Shown piece by piece: positions 1-8,194 of a stretch of DNA of 14,919 bases. The notes beneath the pieces were generated by a model that saw only the letters and a program-made list of their open reading frames with translations, was not told where the DNA came from and ran no database searches. Every line of letters starts with the position of its first letter. Position 1 is the first letter of the stretch. Source of the DNA: Brachionus koreanus (Eukaryota; Rotifera; Eurotatoria; Ploima; Brachionidae). The DNA is taken from the NCBI GenBank assembly GCA_016987375.1, contig PJRA01000343.1:129535-144453 (forward strand), given 5' to 3'. Made by a program: the position numbers and the translations under genes.

Positions 1-172
1 CAAAAGTAGGTTCAATTACAAATTGATGCAAAAAACAATCATTTAGTACTTCTAAAAACTCTTCACTTGCCTTGCATCCACTCCCTAACACAGTTTCGCC
101 ATCAACTTCCCATTTGATTGCGGGATAATTAAAATCACCAAACAAAAGCAAATTCGAAAACAGTTTTCGCTC
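1..172 (-). pseudogene. LINE ORF2 endonuclease fragment (jockey/CR1-like)
   Basis: Read on the minus strand, this stretch is open to the window edge. It encodes the hallmark of the apurinic/apyrimidinic-like endonuclease of non-LTR retrotransposons: LLLFGDFNYPAIKW (GDFN, then P and W), followed by a segment ending FVIEPTF. In this family the endonuclease nicks target DNA to prime reverse transcription. The first part of the domain is missing: the GDFN motif comes only about a dozen codons after the ORF1 stop, where a full domain would have well over 100 residues before it. This looks like an internal deletion joining the end of ORF1 to the middle of the endonuclease. The rest of ORF2 would lie left of position 1. 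Clade assignment is inference. Confidence 0.8.
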
Positions 173-971
173 AATTAGCAATTTTCGCCTCCTCTCTCAA
201 GCATCTATCAAACTCTCTCTCAGCTGGCGTTCTATCTTTGTTGACATAAATTCTGCTGAACGCATCAACTCTTTTAAGATTTCTTGAGTTCTTCAGAGCC
301 GTATCTCGATGACTATTTTCATTAAACTCTACCAAAACTAAGCTAGGAACAGCTCGCTCTTGAGCATTGACATTATTTTGATCAAGAGGAGGATTTTTTT
401 TCTTAAGCCTTTTGTGACTCTTGACATCAGAATACTCTTAACCCAAGTTTTCAACCAATTTAGTAATTGATTGCTTCTTAGAATTTTTTCTCTCTTCTTC
501 AGTACCAGTATTTGATTCATTAACAAGTTACAATAACATTATTTTCCTTGCGACTTATTTCTTTCTGTTCCTTTGCAATAGTTGCCAAAAGCAGATTTAC
601 TTGTTTATTATTTTTCTTCACATTTACTATATTGGCGAAAGAGAGTGACGGCAAACTTGATGAATTTTGAGATTCTCCAGTTGGATTACTTCTTTCACAG
701 ACACCCTTTTTTTTTTCTATTGCAGCCAATCTTTCATGCAAATCCTTGACTGTATCAGAAAGATCTCTAACTGCACTTTTTAAAACTGGTTTTCCATTTC
801 TATGTTGAAAAGTTTCGTACGCAAAAAAATCCATGTTTCCTCACCGCAAGTAGATGGAGAAATCTCTACTTCATCTATTTGCCTTGATTTTTTTGCAAGC
901 CTCGAGACTCCAAGTTCAATTCTATACCGCGAATTAGACAACGGTGTGCGTTCCGATTCGTCAGTGATCAT
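171..971 (-). pseudogene. LINE ORF1 remnant with frameshifts
   Basis: Three overlapping minus-strand reading frames together look like the nucleic-acid-binding ORF1 protein of a LINE. The first begins at ATG 971 (MITDESERTP) and runs to about 840. The second (832 down to about 530) starts MDFFAYETF, has a heptad-like stretch (DLSDTVKDLHERLAAIEKKK) and reaches the motif KENNVIV typical of ORF1 just before its RRM-like core. The third (437 down to the TGA at 171-173) carries the conserved tail: VEFNENSHRDTALKNSRNL, then FSRIYVNKDRTPAERE and CLREEAKIAN. The breaks between frames mean the protein is no longer made as one chain. The fragment lies directly upstream of the endonuclease piece, the normal LINE order. 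Family identity is from motif recognition only. Confidence 0.72.
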
Positions 972-1200
972 TATAAATTTATGTTAATACAAAGTTTTAA
1001 TTAATTTGCTTTATTTTTCTTAAGCAATTAAAAATTAATCTATTTTCGAATATGATATAGTTTTTGATTCACTAAAGCTCTCACATTGTCGCTCAATATT
1101 ACTTATAGTAAAAAAAAGAAATAATATTTTATTATTTTGTCAATAGAATAGAAAATCAACAAAATACATCTAGTTTTGTAGCCAATCATGTTTAAAGAAA
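972..1200. other. AT-rich gap between two element remnants
   Basis: No coding pattern, RNA gene or clear repeat is visible here. It separates the 5' end of the minus-strand LINE remnant from the gypsy fragment and may include the LINE 5' UTR. Confidence 0.4.
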
Positions 1201-1210
1201 ATTCTTCCAT

Positions 1211-1600
1211 TTGGGTCTTGTCAGAATTGTGAACAATTTAGAGGCTAAAGAAGGGAAAATTATTCATGGTGATGATTTGAAATTTTGGATGAAGCGTTAT
1301 CCCGAGCTATTTTGCGGAAAATTGGGTAAAATGAAAGATTTCGAAATTATATTGGATATAGACGAAACAGTGAAAAATGATCACATGAACATGACAGAAT
1401 CCCGTGGTTAGATTCTAATTTTTCGTGCCATGGTATGCAAGTACCAAAATCAGGCAATAAGCTCAGGTTTTTATTAGACGTGAGTGACACTAATAAGGCT
1501 ATTAGGAGAACTAGATATGTTGAGGCAGTGGAGGCTAGATGACATTTCAAAAAACTTAATCCAAAAAAGATGATATCTTTTTTTTAGTCATCAAAATATT
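1211..1600 (+). pseudogene. Ty3/gypsy Pol fragment (protease-RT linker and start of RT)
   Basis: The first open stretch (about 1211-1408) contains YPELFCGKLGKMKDFEIILD followed by IDETVK. This matches the segment just before reverse transcriptase in Ty3/gypsy elements (F-x-G-K-L-x-D then D-x-T-V-K). After a frameshift near 1405 a second stretch reads PWLDSNFSCHGMQVPKSGNK, then LRFLLDVSDTNKAIRRTRY, which matches the RT 'VPK-G--R-.-D-R-NKAI-R--Y' block. A third decayed piece (FKKLNPKK...) fits the following 'F-KL-GAK-F' block. The catalytic RT motifs are not visible, and the text passes into a LINE remnant shortly after 1600. It is a dead internal fragment with no LTR seen. Confidence 0.72.
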
Positions 1601-1619
1601 TTTAAAACTCTAGGAAATT

Positions 1620-3335
1620 TTAGAATTTGTATAAATCATCAATTAAAACTAGAGGAGATGCTGATTTTAACTGCATTCCAGAAGAACTAGTTTGGGCTGA
1701 TACAAGGCCAGTAACCCTGTTGATCAAGTTGAGATGTTTAATAGCTGCTTTGCGTCTATAGCGTCTTCCTCTTTGTCCTGGGAAGATGATTCGTCTCAAT
1801 TTATTTTTGATTTATTTAAGGAATTAAAACAAACTGATTCCTTTTATCTACAGGTTTTTCGTTCCATGAGTTCACTTTTGATGATATTAAAAAGGCTCTG
1901 GATGAATTACCGTCTTCTGACTCACCTGGTTTCATTGGAATTCACTCAAAAATTTTAAAAAAGATTCCTAACGTATTTATTCCTATTTTACATATACTTT
2001 ATAATGAATGCCTCAATTTGAAGAGTATTCCAGATGGCTGGAAATTAGCTTTAGTAAACCCTTTATAAAAGAAAAAAGGAGAAAGATCAGATATTAATAA
2101 TTATAGAGCTATATCTGTTTTATTACCAATTTCGAAAAACTTTAGCAAAGCAGATAAGCTTTTATTTTTTATTATTTAGTCAAACAGTATTTTTTTTAAT
2201 GGTCAGCACGGTTTTAGATCTGGGCATTCCTGTCAAACCGCTGTCCATGAATACATTGGTGATTTGAATTCCGCGAGGGATAATAAATTGACTACTCTTT
2301 CTTTATTCATTGATTTTAAAAAAGCCTTTGATGTGATAGATTCAAATCTTCTTCTTTTAAAACTGTTTCATTATGGGTTTGATAATGAATCCTTGTGACT
2401 ACTTTCTAATTATTTTAGAAATAGATCACAAATTGTTCGCCTTGGTAATGAAAATTCAAAACCTCTATCACTTGAATTAGGAGTTCCACAAGGCTCCGTT
2501 TTAGGTCCTCTACTTTTTCTTATTTTTGTGAATCACCTTTCTTTTCCTTTAAAAGAAATTTAGTAATTAGATGTTTGCAGATGACACAACCATTAGTCAT
2601 TCTGAAAAGGACTTAGAGACTATTTTAGCTAATTTTCAATTGTCTTTTAAAATTTTAAAAGATTGGTGTTTTTTCAATAAGGTTTGGGTTATAAACTGGT
2701 CGAAACGTTTTGTATGATTTTTACTAAAAGAAATATTATTGCTCCTGAAACAATACATTTATGTGGAATAGAAATAAAAGTTGTCAAATAAATTAGTCTT
2801 TTAGGTTTTATTATTGATCAAAATCTAAATTTCTCCAAACAAGCTTGCAGTATAACTCTTGCTGTAAATAAGAAATTGTTTAGTATTAAAAGACTTTTTT
2901 TTTTATCAACCTCTGTTAAAGTTCAGTTTTTCAAAACATTTATCCTACCTTATTTTGATTATTGTTCAACTCTCCTGTGTTTTTAATGATGTTAATAATT
3001 TTCTGGAAAAATATGGGTTATATGCTTTTCAACATAGATTTTTAGAAAGAATGTTATCGTTCTCTTTTAAGTCTCTTTTCTTTCATAACTCGCCTGAGAA
3101 TTTAAAAAATATATTTCTAAAAAATGACTCGAGAAATTTCAGTTACAATTTAAGGAATAGAGCAAACCTGACTGAACCAATGGCAAAAACCAACAGTGGA
3201 GAAAAAACATTTGGATATTTTTACTCAAGATTGATTAATAGTTTTGTGATCAAACGATCAATGCTGAAATTTGCAACATTCAAGCTATCAATTTATAATA
3301 ATATCAATTTGATCTTTATTGACTTTGTAATTTAA
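1620..3335 (+). pseudogene. LINE ORF2 reverse transcriptase remnant (jockey/CR1-like)
   Basis: This is a degenerate reverse transcriptase read across several frames with in-frame stops. In order I see: an N-terminal linker (NPVDQVEMFNSCFASIAS, near 1715-1770); FTFDDIKKALDELPSSDSPG (from about 1867), then IPDGWKLALVNPL and NNYRAISVLLPISK; NGQHGFRSGHS (near 2200); LFIDFKKAFD; LELGVPQGSVLGPLLFLIF (about 2470-2530); and the catalytic FADD at 2574-2585 followed by DWCFFNK. Downstream pieces reach the C-terminal region, where an open frame from about 2985 to 3335 carries FLEKYGLYAFQHRFLERML, YNLRNRANL and SGEKTFGYFYSRLIN. The block order is that of jockey/CR1-type LINEs common in aquatic invertebrates. 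A piece near 2975 appears deleted. It cannot encode a working enzyme. Confidence 0.88.
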
Positions 3336-3345
3336 AGTTTAAGAG

Positions 3346-3498
3346 ACTGATTGGAAAGCAAAAAACATTAGGCAACTCGAAAACAAAATTCGCGCTTGCC
3401 TGAGCAATATCGACCCAAAGGCTGTACAGGACCATGCCAAGAGTGTTCGCTCAAGGCTCTATATTATTCTTCGTCATGGATTTCAATACCTTAAGTAA
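3346..3498 (+). pseudogene. C-terminal fragment of a probable DDE transposase
   Basis: An open frame ending in TAA at 3496-3498 encodes about 50 residues: DWKAKNIRQLENKIRACLSN, then DPKAVQDHAKSVRSRLYIIL and a final RHGFQYLK. The base composition is clearly less AT-rich than its surroundings, as expected for a coding remnant. The pattern of a basic helical tail ending shortly after 'V-SRL--IL--G' resembles the C-terminus of Tc1/mariner-type transposases. The DDE catalytic residues would lie upstream and are absent, because the LINE remnant ends just before it. The exact superfamily is uncertain. Confidence 0.5.
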
Positions 3499-4272
3499 TA
3501 TTATTTTTCAAAATAGGAGGGTTCGGTTATAATTTAAAAAAAAATTGAAGCTAAACTTAGAGCCTATTTCAAAAATAAAAAAATTTTAATGAAAAAATTA
3601 ATTTTGTGCCATTTTTTATTTACACCCGTTATAAAAGTGATAAAATTCACAAATAAATGTCTAAAATGGACAGTTGTCTTATGAATATTTAGATAAAAAT
3701 GGGTATTTGAGCAAGATTTTGATGATAGAAATTTGGAAATGGGGTACATGTTCATGTGATTATTAGCAACAAACCAAATTTAAATTTTTAGATTTTTAAT
3801 ACTATCAACATAAGATGTGAATTATGAGACAAGATTTTTATCTATCAAATTTTTTTTTAAAGTTTATGCATTAAGACAAGGTAAAATTTTTTATGTTAAA
3901 TTGAAAATTTATCTAAGAACTTTTAAATTTTGTCGTAAATTTTTTTGTAATGTTTTAAAGATTTGTTTCTAAACAATTGATAAAGTATTAAGATTTTCAA
4001 AAATGCACTAGAATTTTGATGAATATTTAAAAATCAAAATTCCAAAGATCGAAAGATCGAAAAAGTTTCAAAAAAGTTTAGGAAATATATTTCCAGATAA
4101 TTTCTAATAACATGCTTATTTTCTGTTTAATAATATTTTTATTATCTTGTTTTTTTTTTTAATTTCTCATCAAAATGAAATTTTCTATTCTATTTACTTT
4201 TATAAAAAGATATTCTTCTAAATTAGAAAAACATTAATAAAGATAATTTGAAATTTGAAATTTTTTGATAAA
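3499..4272. other. AT-rich spacer upstream of the apoL-like gene
   Basis: The part at about 3600-3760 is slightly more complex than the rest and could be the 3' flank of the transposase fragment, but I could not identify terminal repeats. A small internal repetition (gatcgaaa twice, near 4046-4062) is visible. The last few hundred bases presumably hold the apoL-like promoter and 5' UTR; no clear TATA box can be singled out in such AT-rich DNA. Confidence 0.4.
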
Positions 4273-5103
4273 ATGGAAAATCCAATTGAAATAATTCAGG
4301 AATTCAGAACCGAAACACAAATAGTTATTAGAATATTTGAATTGAAAAAGACTGAAATTGAAAATCATCACAAAAACTGCAATATATCTCGTACAATTGG
4401 TACATCTGTATCTACAGCAGGTGCAGGTCTTTTAGTTGGTGCTCTAGTGCTTGCTCCGTTTACTGGTGGCACATCGATAGTTGCTGCTACTGGTATGGGA
4501 TCTCTTCTAGGAATTGGTGGAGCAGCTGTTAGTATTGGAACAGAAGCGTACGACATTTTTGCATCAAAACAATTTACAGATCAAGTTACAGCGATTTTGG
4601 ATAAAAGAAACAAAATTGGTGGAAAACTTGCTAAATATTTTGAAGATATTGAGACTATTTTTAAAAAGCTACTGGAAGATGGAATGGATGAAGACGAAGC
4701 AGCAGCACAGTCTGCATTTTTAGTGCTAAAAAGAGGCATGAATTCAGCAAATTTTCTGCGATTTCATAAGTTGGGCTCTTTTGCCAAAGCAACTTCTGGA
4801 ATTAACTTTTCTTTTAGAGCTGGAGGTCAATTTTGGAGAAGTATGAGACTTCAATCACAAGGTATTAGGAAAATACTGAACAAATTAGGCGTCAATGTTG
4901 GTCGGAAAACTGCAATGAATATTGTTAGAGTAGGAACTGTTGTTTTGTCGGCTGCTTTTGTTTATTTTGACGTCAAATCACTCATTGATTGCTGGGCAAA
5001 TAACCATCCAAATTTGGACCAAATTGATGAACTTATAGAAAGCTTTAGAAATCAATCAAATGAGTTAGAAAGTCTTTATCAATGGCTAAATCAAGTTCAT
5101 TGA
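4273..5103 (+). CDS. Apolipoprotein-L-like membrane protein
   Basis: A single-exon gene of 276 codons. ATG 4273 is the first ATG after an in-frame TGA at 4249-4251 and has a good context (A at -3, G at +4). The product has an N-terminal helical, charged stretch (residues 1-40), a long glycine- and alanine-rich hydrophobic hairpin (about 41-90, including AGAGLLVGALVLAPFTGG and GMGSLLGIGGAAVSIGTEAY), a helical middle region, a second hydrophobic segment (about 220-241, VGTVVLSAAFVYFDVKSLID) and a C-terminal amphipathic helix. This layout matches the apolipoprotein L family, whose members insert into membranes and in vertebrates are linked to ion permeability and defence. The role in this organism is unknown. 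No signal peptide is apparent, so an intracellular membrane location is likely. The last 38 bases lie inside the large inverted repeat, so a second copy probably exists. Confidence 0.85.
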   Translation: MENPIEIIQEFRTETQIVIRIFELKKTEIENHHKNCNISRTIGTSVSTAGAGLLVGALVLAPFTGGTSIVAATGMGSLLGIGGAAVSIGTEAYDIFASKQFTDQVTAILDKRNKIGGKLAKYFEDIETIFKKLLEDGMDEDEAAAQSAFLVLKRGMNSANFLRFHKLGSFAKATSGINFSFRAGGQFWRSMRLQSQGIRKILNKLGVNVGRKTAMNIVRVGTVVLSAAFVYFDVKSLIDCWANNHPNLDQIDELIESFRNQSNELESLYQWLNQVH

Positions 5104-5146
5104 AATATATTTTGATATTGGTAGGCATGATAATATTCAGTACTTC

Positions 5147-5250
5147 AATTAACTAAAAACCTAGTTGTTAATTAAAATTTCGAGAAATTTAGTTACAATA
5201 ACACAAATAGAATAACCTCAAAAATAAAAATAAAATAAAAACACTTTTAT
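5147..5250 (+). repeat. Diverged direct repeat, copy A, with hairpin
   Basis: This segment recurs in the same orientation at 6654-6800 and, inverted, at about 14735-14838. It opens with a hairpin: AATTAAC (5147-5153) pairs with GTTAATT (5167-5173). It then contains AAATTTCGAGAAATTTAG and an A-rich end leading to AAAACACTTTT. Copy A lacks about 28 nt present in copy B. Confidence 0.8.
5223..5228 (+). terminator. Possible polyadenylation signal of the apoL-like gene
   Basis: AATAAA lies about 120 nt after the apoL-like stop codon, the first of several overlapping AATAAA/ATAAAA motifs. In DNA this AT-rich the motif is expected often by chance, so position is the main support. Confidence 0.35.
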
Positions 5251-5584
5251 TTTTCTTTTTTGTAATATTTTTAATTTGCCTATGAGGTTCAAATCAATGA
5301 ATAATAATAATAATAATGATAACTAATCTGTTACTAAGCATTAAAAAAATATTTTTTTTTGCAAAATGTTAACTTAAACATGTATAAATTAATATTTATT
5401 TGACTTTAATACTTAATAAAATATCAGTCAATTTTCTTATGCCAAAATTCTTAACCCTAGAACGGTTATGTATGGTTAAATTCTTTTTTTTACCCCATTT
5501 TTATTAAATTTTGATTTAAAATGTTCAAAATGAAAAGAAATAGTTACATTAAATAACTATGATGAATATATAAATTAAGTTTTC

Positions 5585-5767
5585 AGTGAGAGTAATGAGT
5601 CTGAAAATGATGAAATTGAAGGGCAAATTGATACTGACATTGATTCAAGTAGTGAAGACTATTTTGATAGTGACGAATTAAGTGATATAGTCGGTATTGA
5701 TAGTTTAGATAATGATGAATTGAACGAATCAATGCATTTTTCGGTGAAGATGGCTTCTTTTGGTTAA
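5585..5767 (+). other. Cryptic acidic open frame, possible orphan exon
   Basis: A 60-codon open frame without its own early ATG begins just after a candidate splice acceptor (TTTTCAG ending at 5586, slightly overlapping its first codon) and ends in TAA at 5765-5767. Its peptide is strongly acidic and serine-rich (SESNESENDEIEG, DSSSEDYFDSDELSD, DSLDNDELNES), with about 20 Asp/Glu in the first 48 residues. Its base composition is richer in G and C than the flanks. Acidic N-terminal stretches of this type occur in piggyBac-like transposases and in many nuclear proteins; no family can be named. A short run in another frame just after it (LNLCQTCMDALYVH) has a C-x-x-C pair. It may be a relic exon. 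An identical copy is at 14218-14400. Confidence 0.35.
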
Positions 5768-6653
5768 CAGAGTTTCTAAATTTGTGTCAAACATGCATGG
5801 ACGCTTTATATGTGCATAACTTGCTATAATGTCATACAAAATATCAAGAAAACGCAGTAGCAAATGAACAGGCATCAGAATAAGAAACAAAATAAGAAGT
5901 TGAAATCAAAATTCAAAAAATTAGATATTCAAAAAATCTTTTTTCATCCGTTTAGTCTCTTTTTCTAATATTAAAAGTTAAAAAATCTAAGAAAAATCTT
6001 TAAAACTAAGGAAAAAATCAGCATATTCTGTCTAGAGTTAAATAAATTAATTTTTTAAAAACATAATTAATAGACTTTTCTATAAATATAACTGTTATTC
6101 TGCTGCTTTTGAAATTTTCATTTATAAATTAAAAAAAAATGGACTGAATCACCAACATTTTTTCAGCCAACAAATTACATTATTACAAATTACAAACTTC
6201 ATTTTACATTCTTATTAAATCATATTTGAAATCTTTTCAAATCTGAATTGCGAGCTATAGTGAACGAAAGGTGGTTTTTTTGTTCTAAGTTTTAAAAATA
6301 ATAAATAAATTTATTGCTTCAATAAATTGAGAATTGAGAATTATGGTAAATATTAACTGTTTAAATACACTGTAATTTAAAAAAAATTAGTAAAAATTTA
6401 ATTTTATTACAGAAAATTTTCTTTTTTGCATAATTCCAGTTAATAGCATAATTAGAAAAGCTTTGGTATGCCAAATTATGTTTGTTGTTTAAGATATCTT
6501 AAACTAAATTGATAATATTTAATTTAATTGGCATAGAAACATTCAAAGCTTATTTTTTTTTTTACTTAAAAGCCACTAAAATTAATTTTTATTGCAATTA
6601 TTAAGAAAATTTTAAGAATAAAGTTCAAAAATTTTAATTACAATTTTAATTAC

Positions 6654-6800
6654 AATTAACTAAAAAACTAGTTGTTAATTAAAATTTCGAGAAATTTAGC
6701 TACCATAACACAAATTTTTTAGTTTTTCTCCAAATTTTTAATAGAATAATCACAAAAATAAAAATTAAAATAAGATAAAAACACTTTTTTTATTCTTTGA
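6654..6800 (+). repeat. Diverged direct repeat, copy B, with hairpin
   Basis: This copy matches 5147-5250 with several substitutions and carries about 28 extra nt in the middle (around 6714-6741). The opening hairpin is preserved: AATTAAC 6654-6660 with GTTAATT 6674-6680. It lies 38 bp beyond the inner end of the left inverted-repeat arm, so that arm is bracketed by an old repeat pair. Confidence 0.75.
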
Positions 6801-7379
6801 CAAAAATTTTTTCGACTGGATGACTTGAATGTTCGTTATCAGATACGTAAATTTCTAATTCAAATAACAACATTAATAATTTAGAATTTTAATTTTTTAA
6901 AATAAAATGAATCACTTTTATCTTAATGTTCTCCTTTAAAAAAGCTATTTATCCTTGTCCCCTGGTAAGAGAGAGACCTCGTGTCTCTCGTGATTTGTTT
7001 TTTAGAATTCAATTGATTTGATTTTAATCAAAATCGCCCCATGAAAAATTCAGGAATTTATTTTAGAATCCTAAACCTCTTTGATAAGGACCTAATAAAC
7101 CCAAGTCAAGAATATTCGTAAGAAAACTCTTGATTTCCTGTAACAACCATAAGGACATTATGTGTTAGAAGCCAAAAATAAGAAAAATAAAAAAAATTTT
7201 CTTTGAATTTTAAATAGATATTAGAATACAAATATAATTGATTAGAGATAGAAAAATGAATTGAAATAGAAACACTAATATTGAAAATTGGAAGAACATC
7301 TTAAAAATATCAAATAAAAAGTTTTGAAATTTCCTATGTTATTGGCAAAATGCATTACAGCATATAACATAAAGCATTT
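6801..7379. other. AT-rich spacer with a possible coding trace
   Basis: Mostly featureless. A short perfect stem (GAGAGAC/GTCTCTC, about 6970-6988) is visible. Near 7106-7174, one plus-strand frame reads VKNIRKKTLDFL and, past stops, GHYVLEA before an A-rich stretch, which could be a decayed 3' end of an element. I cannot assign it. Confidence 0.3.
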
Positions 7380-7985
7380 TTATCAAACATACATTTGACC
7401 CGACACAATGGAAACTAGCTAACATAATACCAATTGAAAAAAAGTTAAGCATTCCAAAAAACCTAGAAGTTTTGGAATAATTAGTGTGACATCTTTTTTA
7501 TCAAAATCAACAGTAGATTGATTATTAACAAAACAAAGATCACCTGATAGACCAAAAATCAGCATGGTTTTCTTTCAAAAAAGAGCATATTGAACACGGC
7601 GATTAAAGTAATTTACATTTGACAAAAAAAAATTCTATTCTTTCACTTCATCAAAGTTTAGAAGCCGGTATTATTCAAAGTAGCTTTCTTAATCCTACTA
7701 TTTTAATACTTTTTTTTTCTTACTTAAACAATTATCAAAAACAGAGCACAGAAATCGACTTCATCTTGAATTTTTAATATGGCCAACTCTAACAATGGCA
7801 AGTGAATACAGCAACAGGGAATAAGTAATGGAGTTTAGATTATTGATTTACTGACAAAAACATGTACCCCAGTACAGAAGCATGAGTGTAAATGATGGTG
7901 TTTTTTTTTGTATAAAGTTTTGTTTCAGTTTATCAGAGTGTAATATACTCCATTGAGATTAAAATAAGAAATTAAAAAAAAATTT
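7380..7985 (+). pseudogene. Heavily decayed LINE reverse transcriptase remnant with A-rich tail
   Basis: Short blocks in LINE RT order survive in shifting frames: TFDPTQWKLANIIPIEKK (from about 7392), then SFGIISVTSFLSKS, then QHGFLSKKSILNTAIKVIYI (7560-7619), and SYLNNYQKQSTEID (about 7718-7760). These correspond to the 'W--A-I-P--K', 'R-IS---', 'QHGF---S--T' and 'SYL-NR-Q' blocks of non-LTR RTs. The catalytic FADD motif is not recoverable. The end of the region (attgagatt then an A-rich run to about 7985) looks like the 3' terminus common in such LINEs. It differs from the LINE at 1620-3335 in these blocks, so it is probably another family. Confidence 0.65.
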
Positions 7986-8194
7986 TTTTTAAAGATTTAC
8001 CTAAAATAGTTGAACGAATAATTCAATTAATAGCAGTAATAAAAACAATGAAATATTTTGAACAAGAAACTTTAAGAATTTCTTGATTCATTTAGCTTTA
8101 TCATCGATCATTTTTTGAAATACAATTTCAAGTTACTATTATTTTTAAGACTTTTATTTTTTATTATTTTTATTAAAAAAATATGATCACAAAA
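7986..8194. other. 3' flank of the exostosin-like gene
   Basis: AT-rich with no visible gene. On the minus strand an AATAAA (plus-strand TTTATT at 8153-8158) lies about 40 nt beyond the exostosin-like stop and is the best poly(A) signal candidate. Confidence 0.35.

Larger units (their letters stand above)
5066..6616 (+). repeat. Left arm of a 1.55 kb near-perfect inverted repeat
   Basis: Each position x here pairs with position 19985 - x on the opposite strand. The pairing starts at the window end (14919 with 5066) and runs to 6616 with 13369. I compared the arms line by line and found two substitutions, at 6581 (a against t) and 6599 (t against a), both within 36 bp of the inner end. Similarity stops abruptly at 6617. 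The arm includes the last 12 codons of the apoL-like gene, its 3' flank, an (AAT)6 microsatellite (5300-5317), a cryptic acidic reading frame (5585-5767), and the 5' flank of the armadillo-like gene. The gene itself is absent here. Confidence 0.97.

Noticed and set aside
802..987. Plus-strand frame opposite the LINE ORF1 remnant
   Set aside because: It is an antisense shadow of the ORF1 coding sequence.
3564..3755. 63-codon minus-strand open frame
   Set aside because: It lies in AT-rich DNA beside a transposase remnant and shows no recognisable motif.
4255..4272. Earlier TTG start for the apoL-like frame
   Set aside because: A nuclear eukaryotic gene is expected to use ATG; ATG 4273 has a good context and an upstream in-frame stop bounds the frame.
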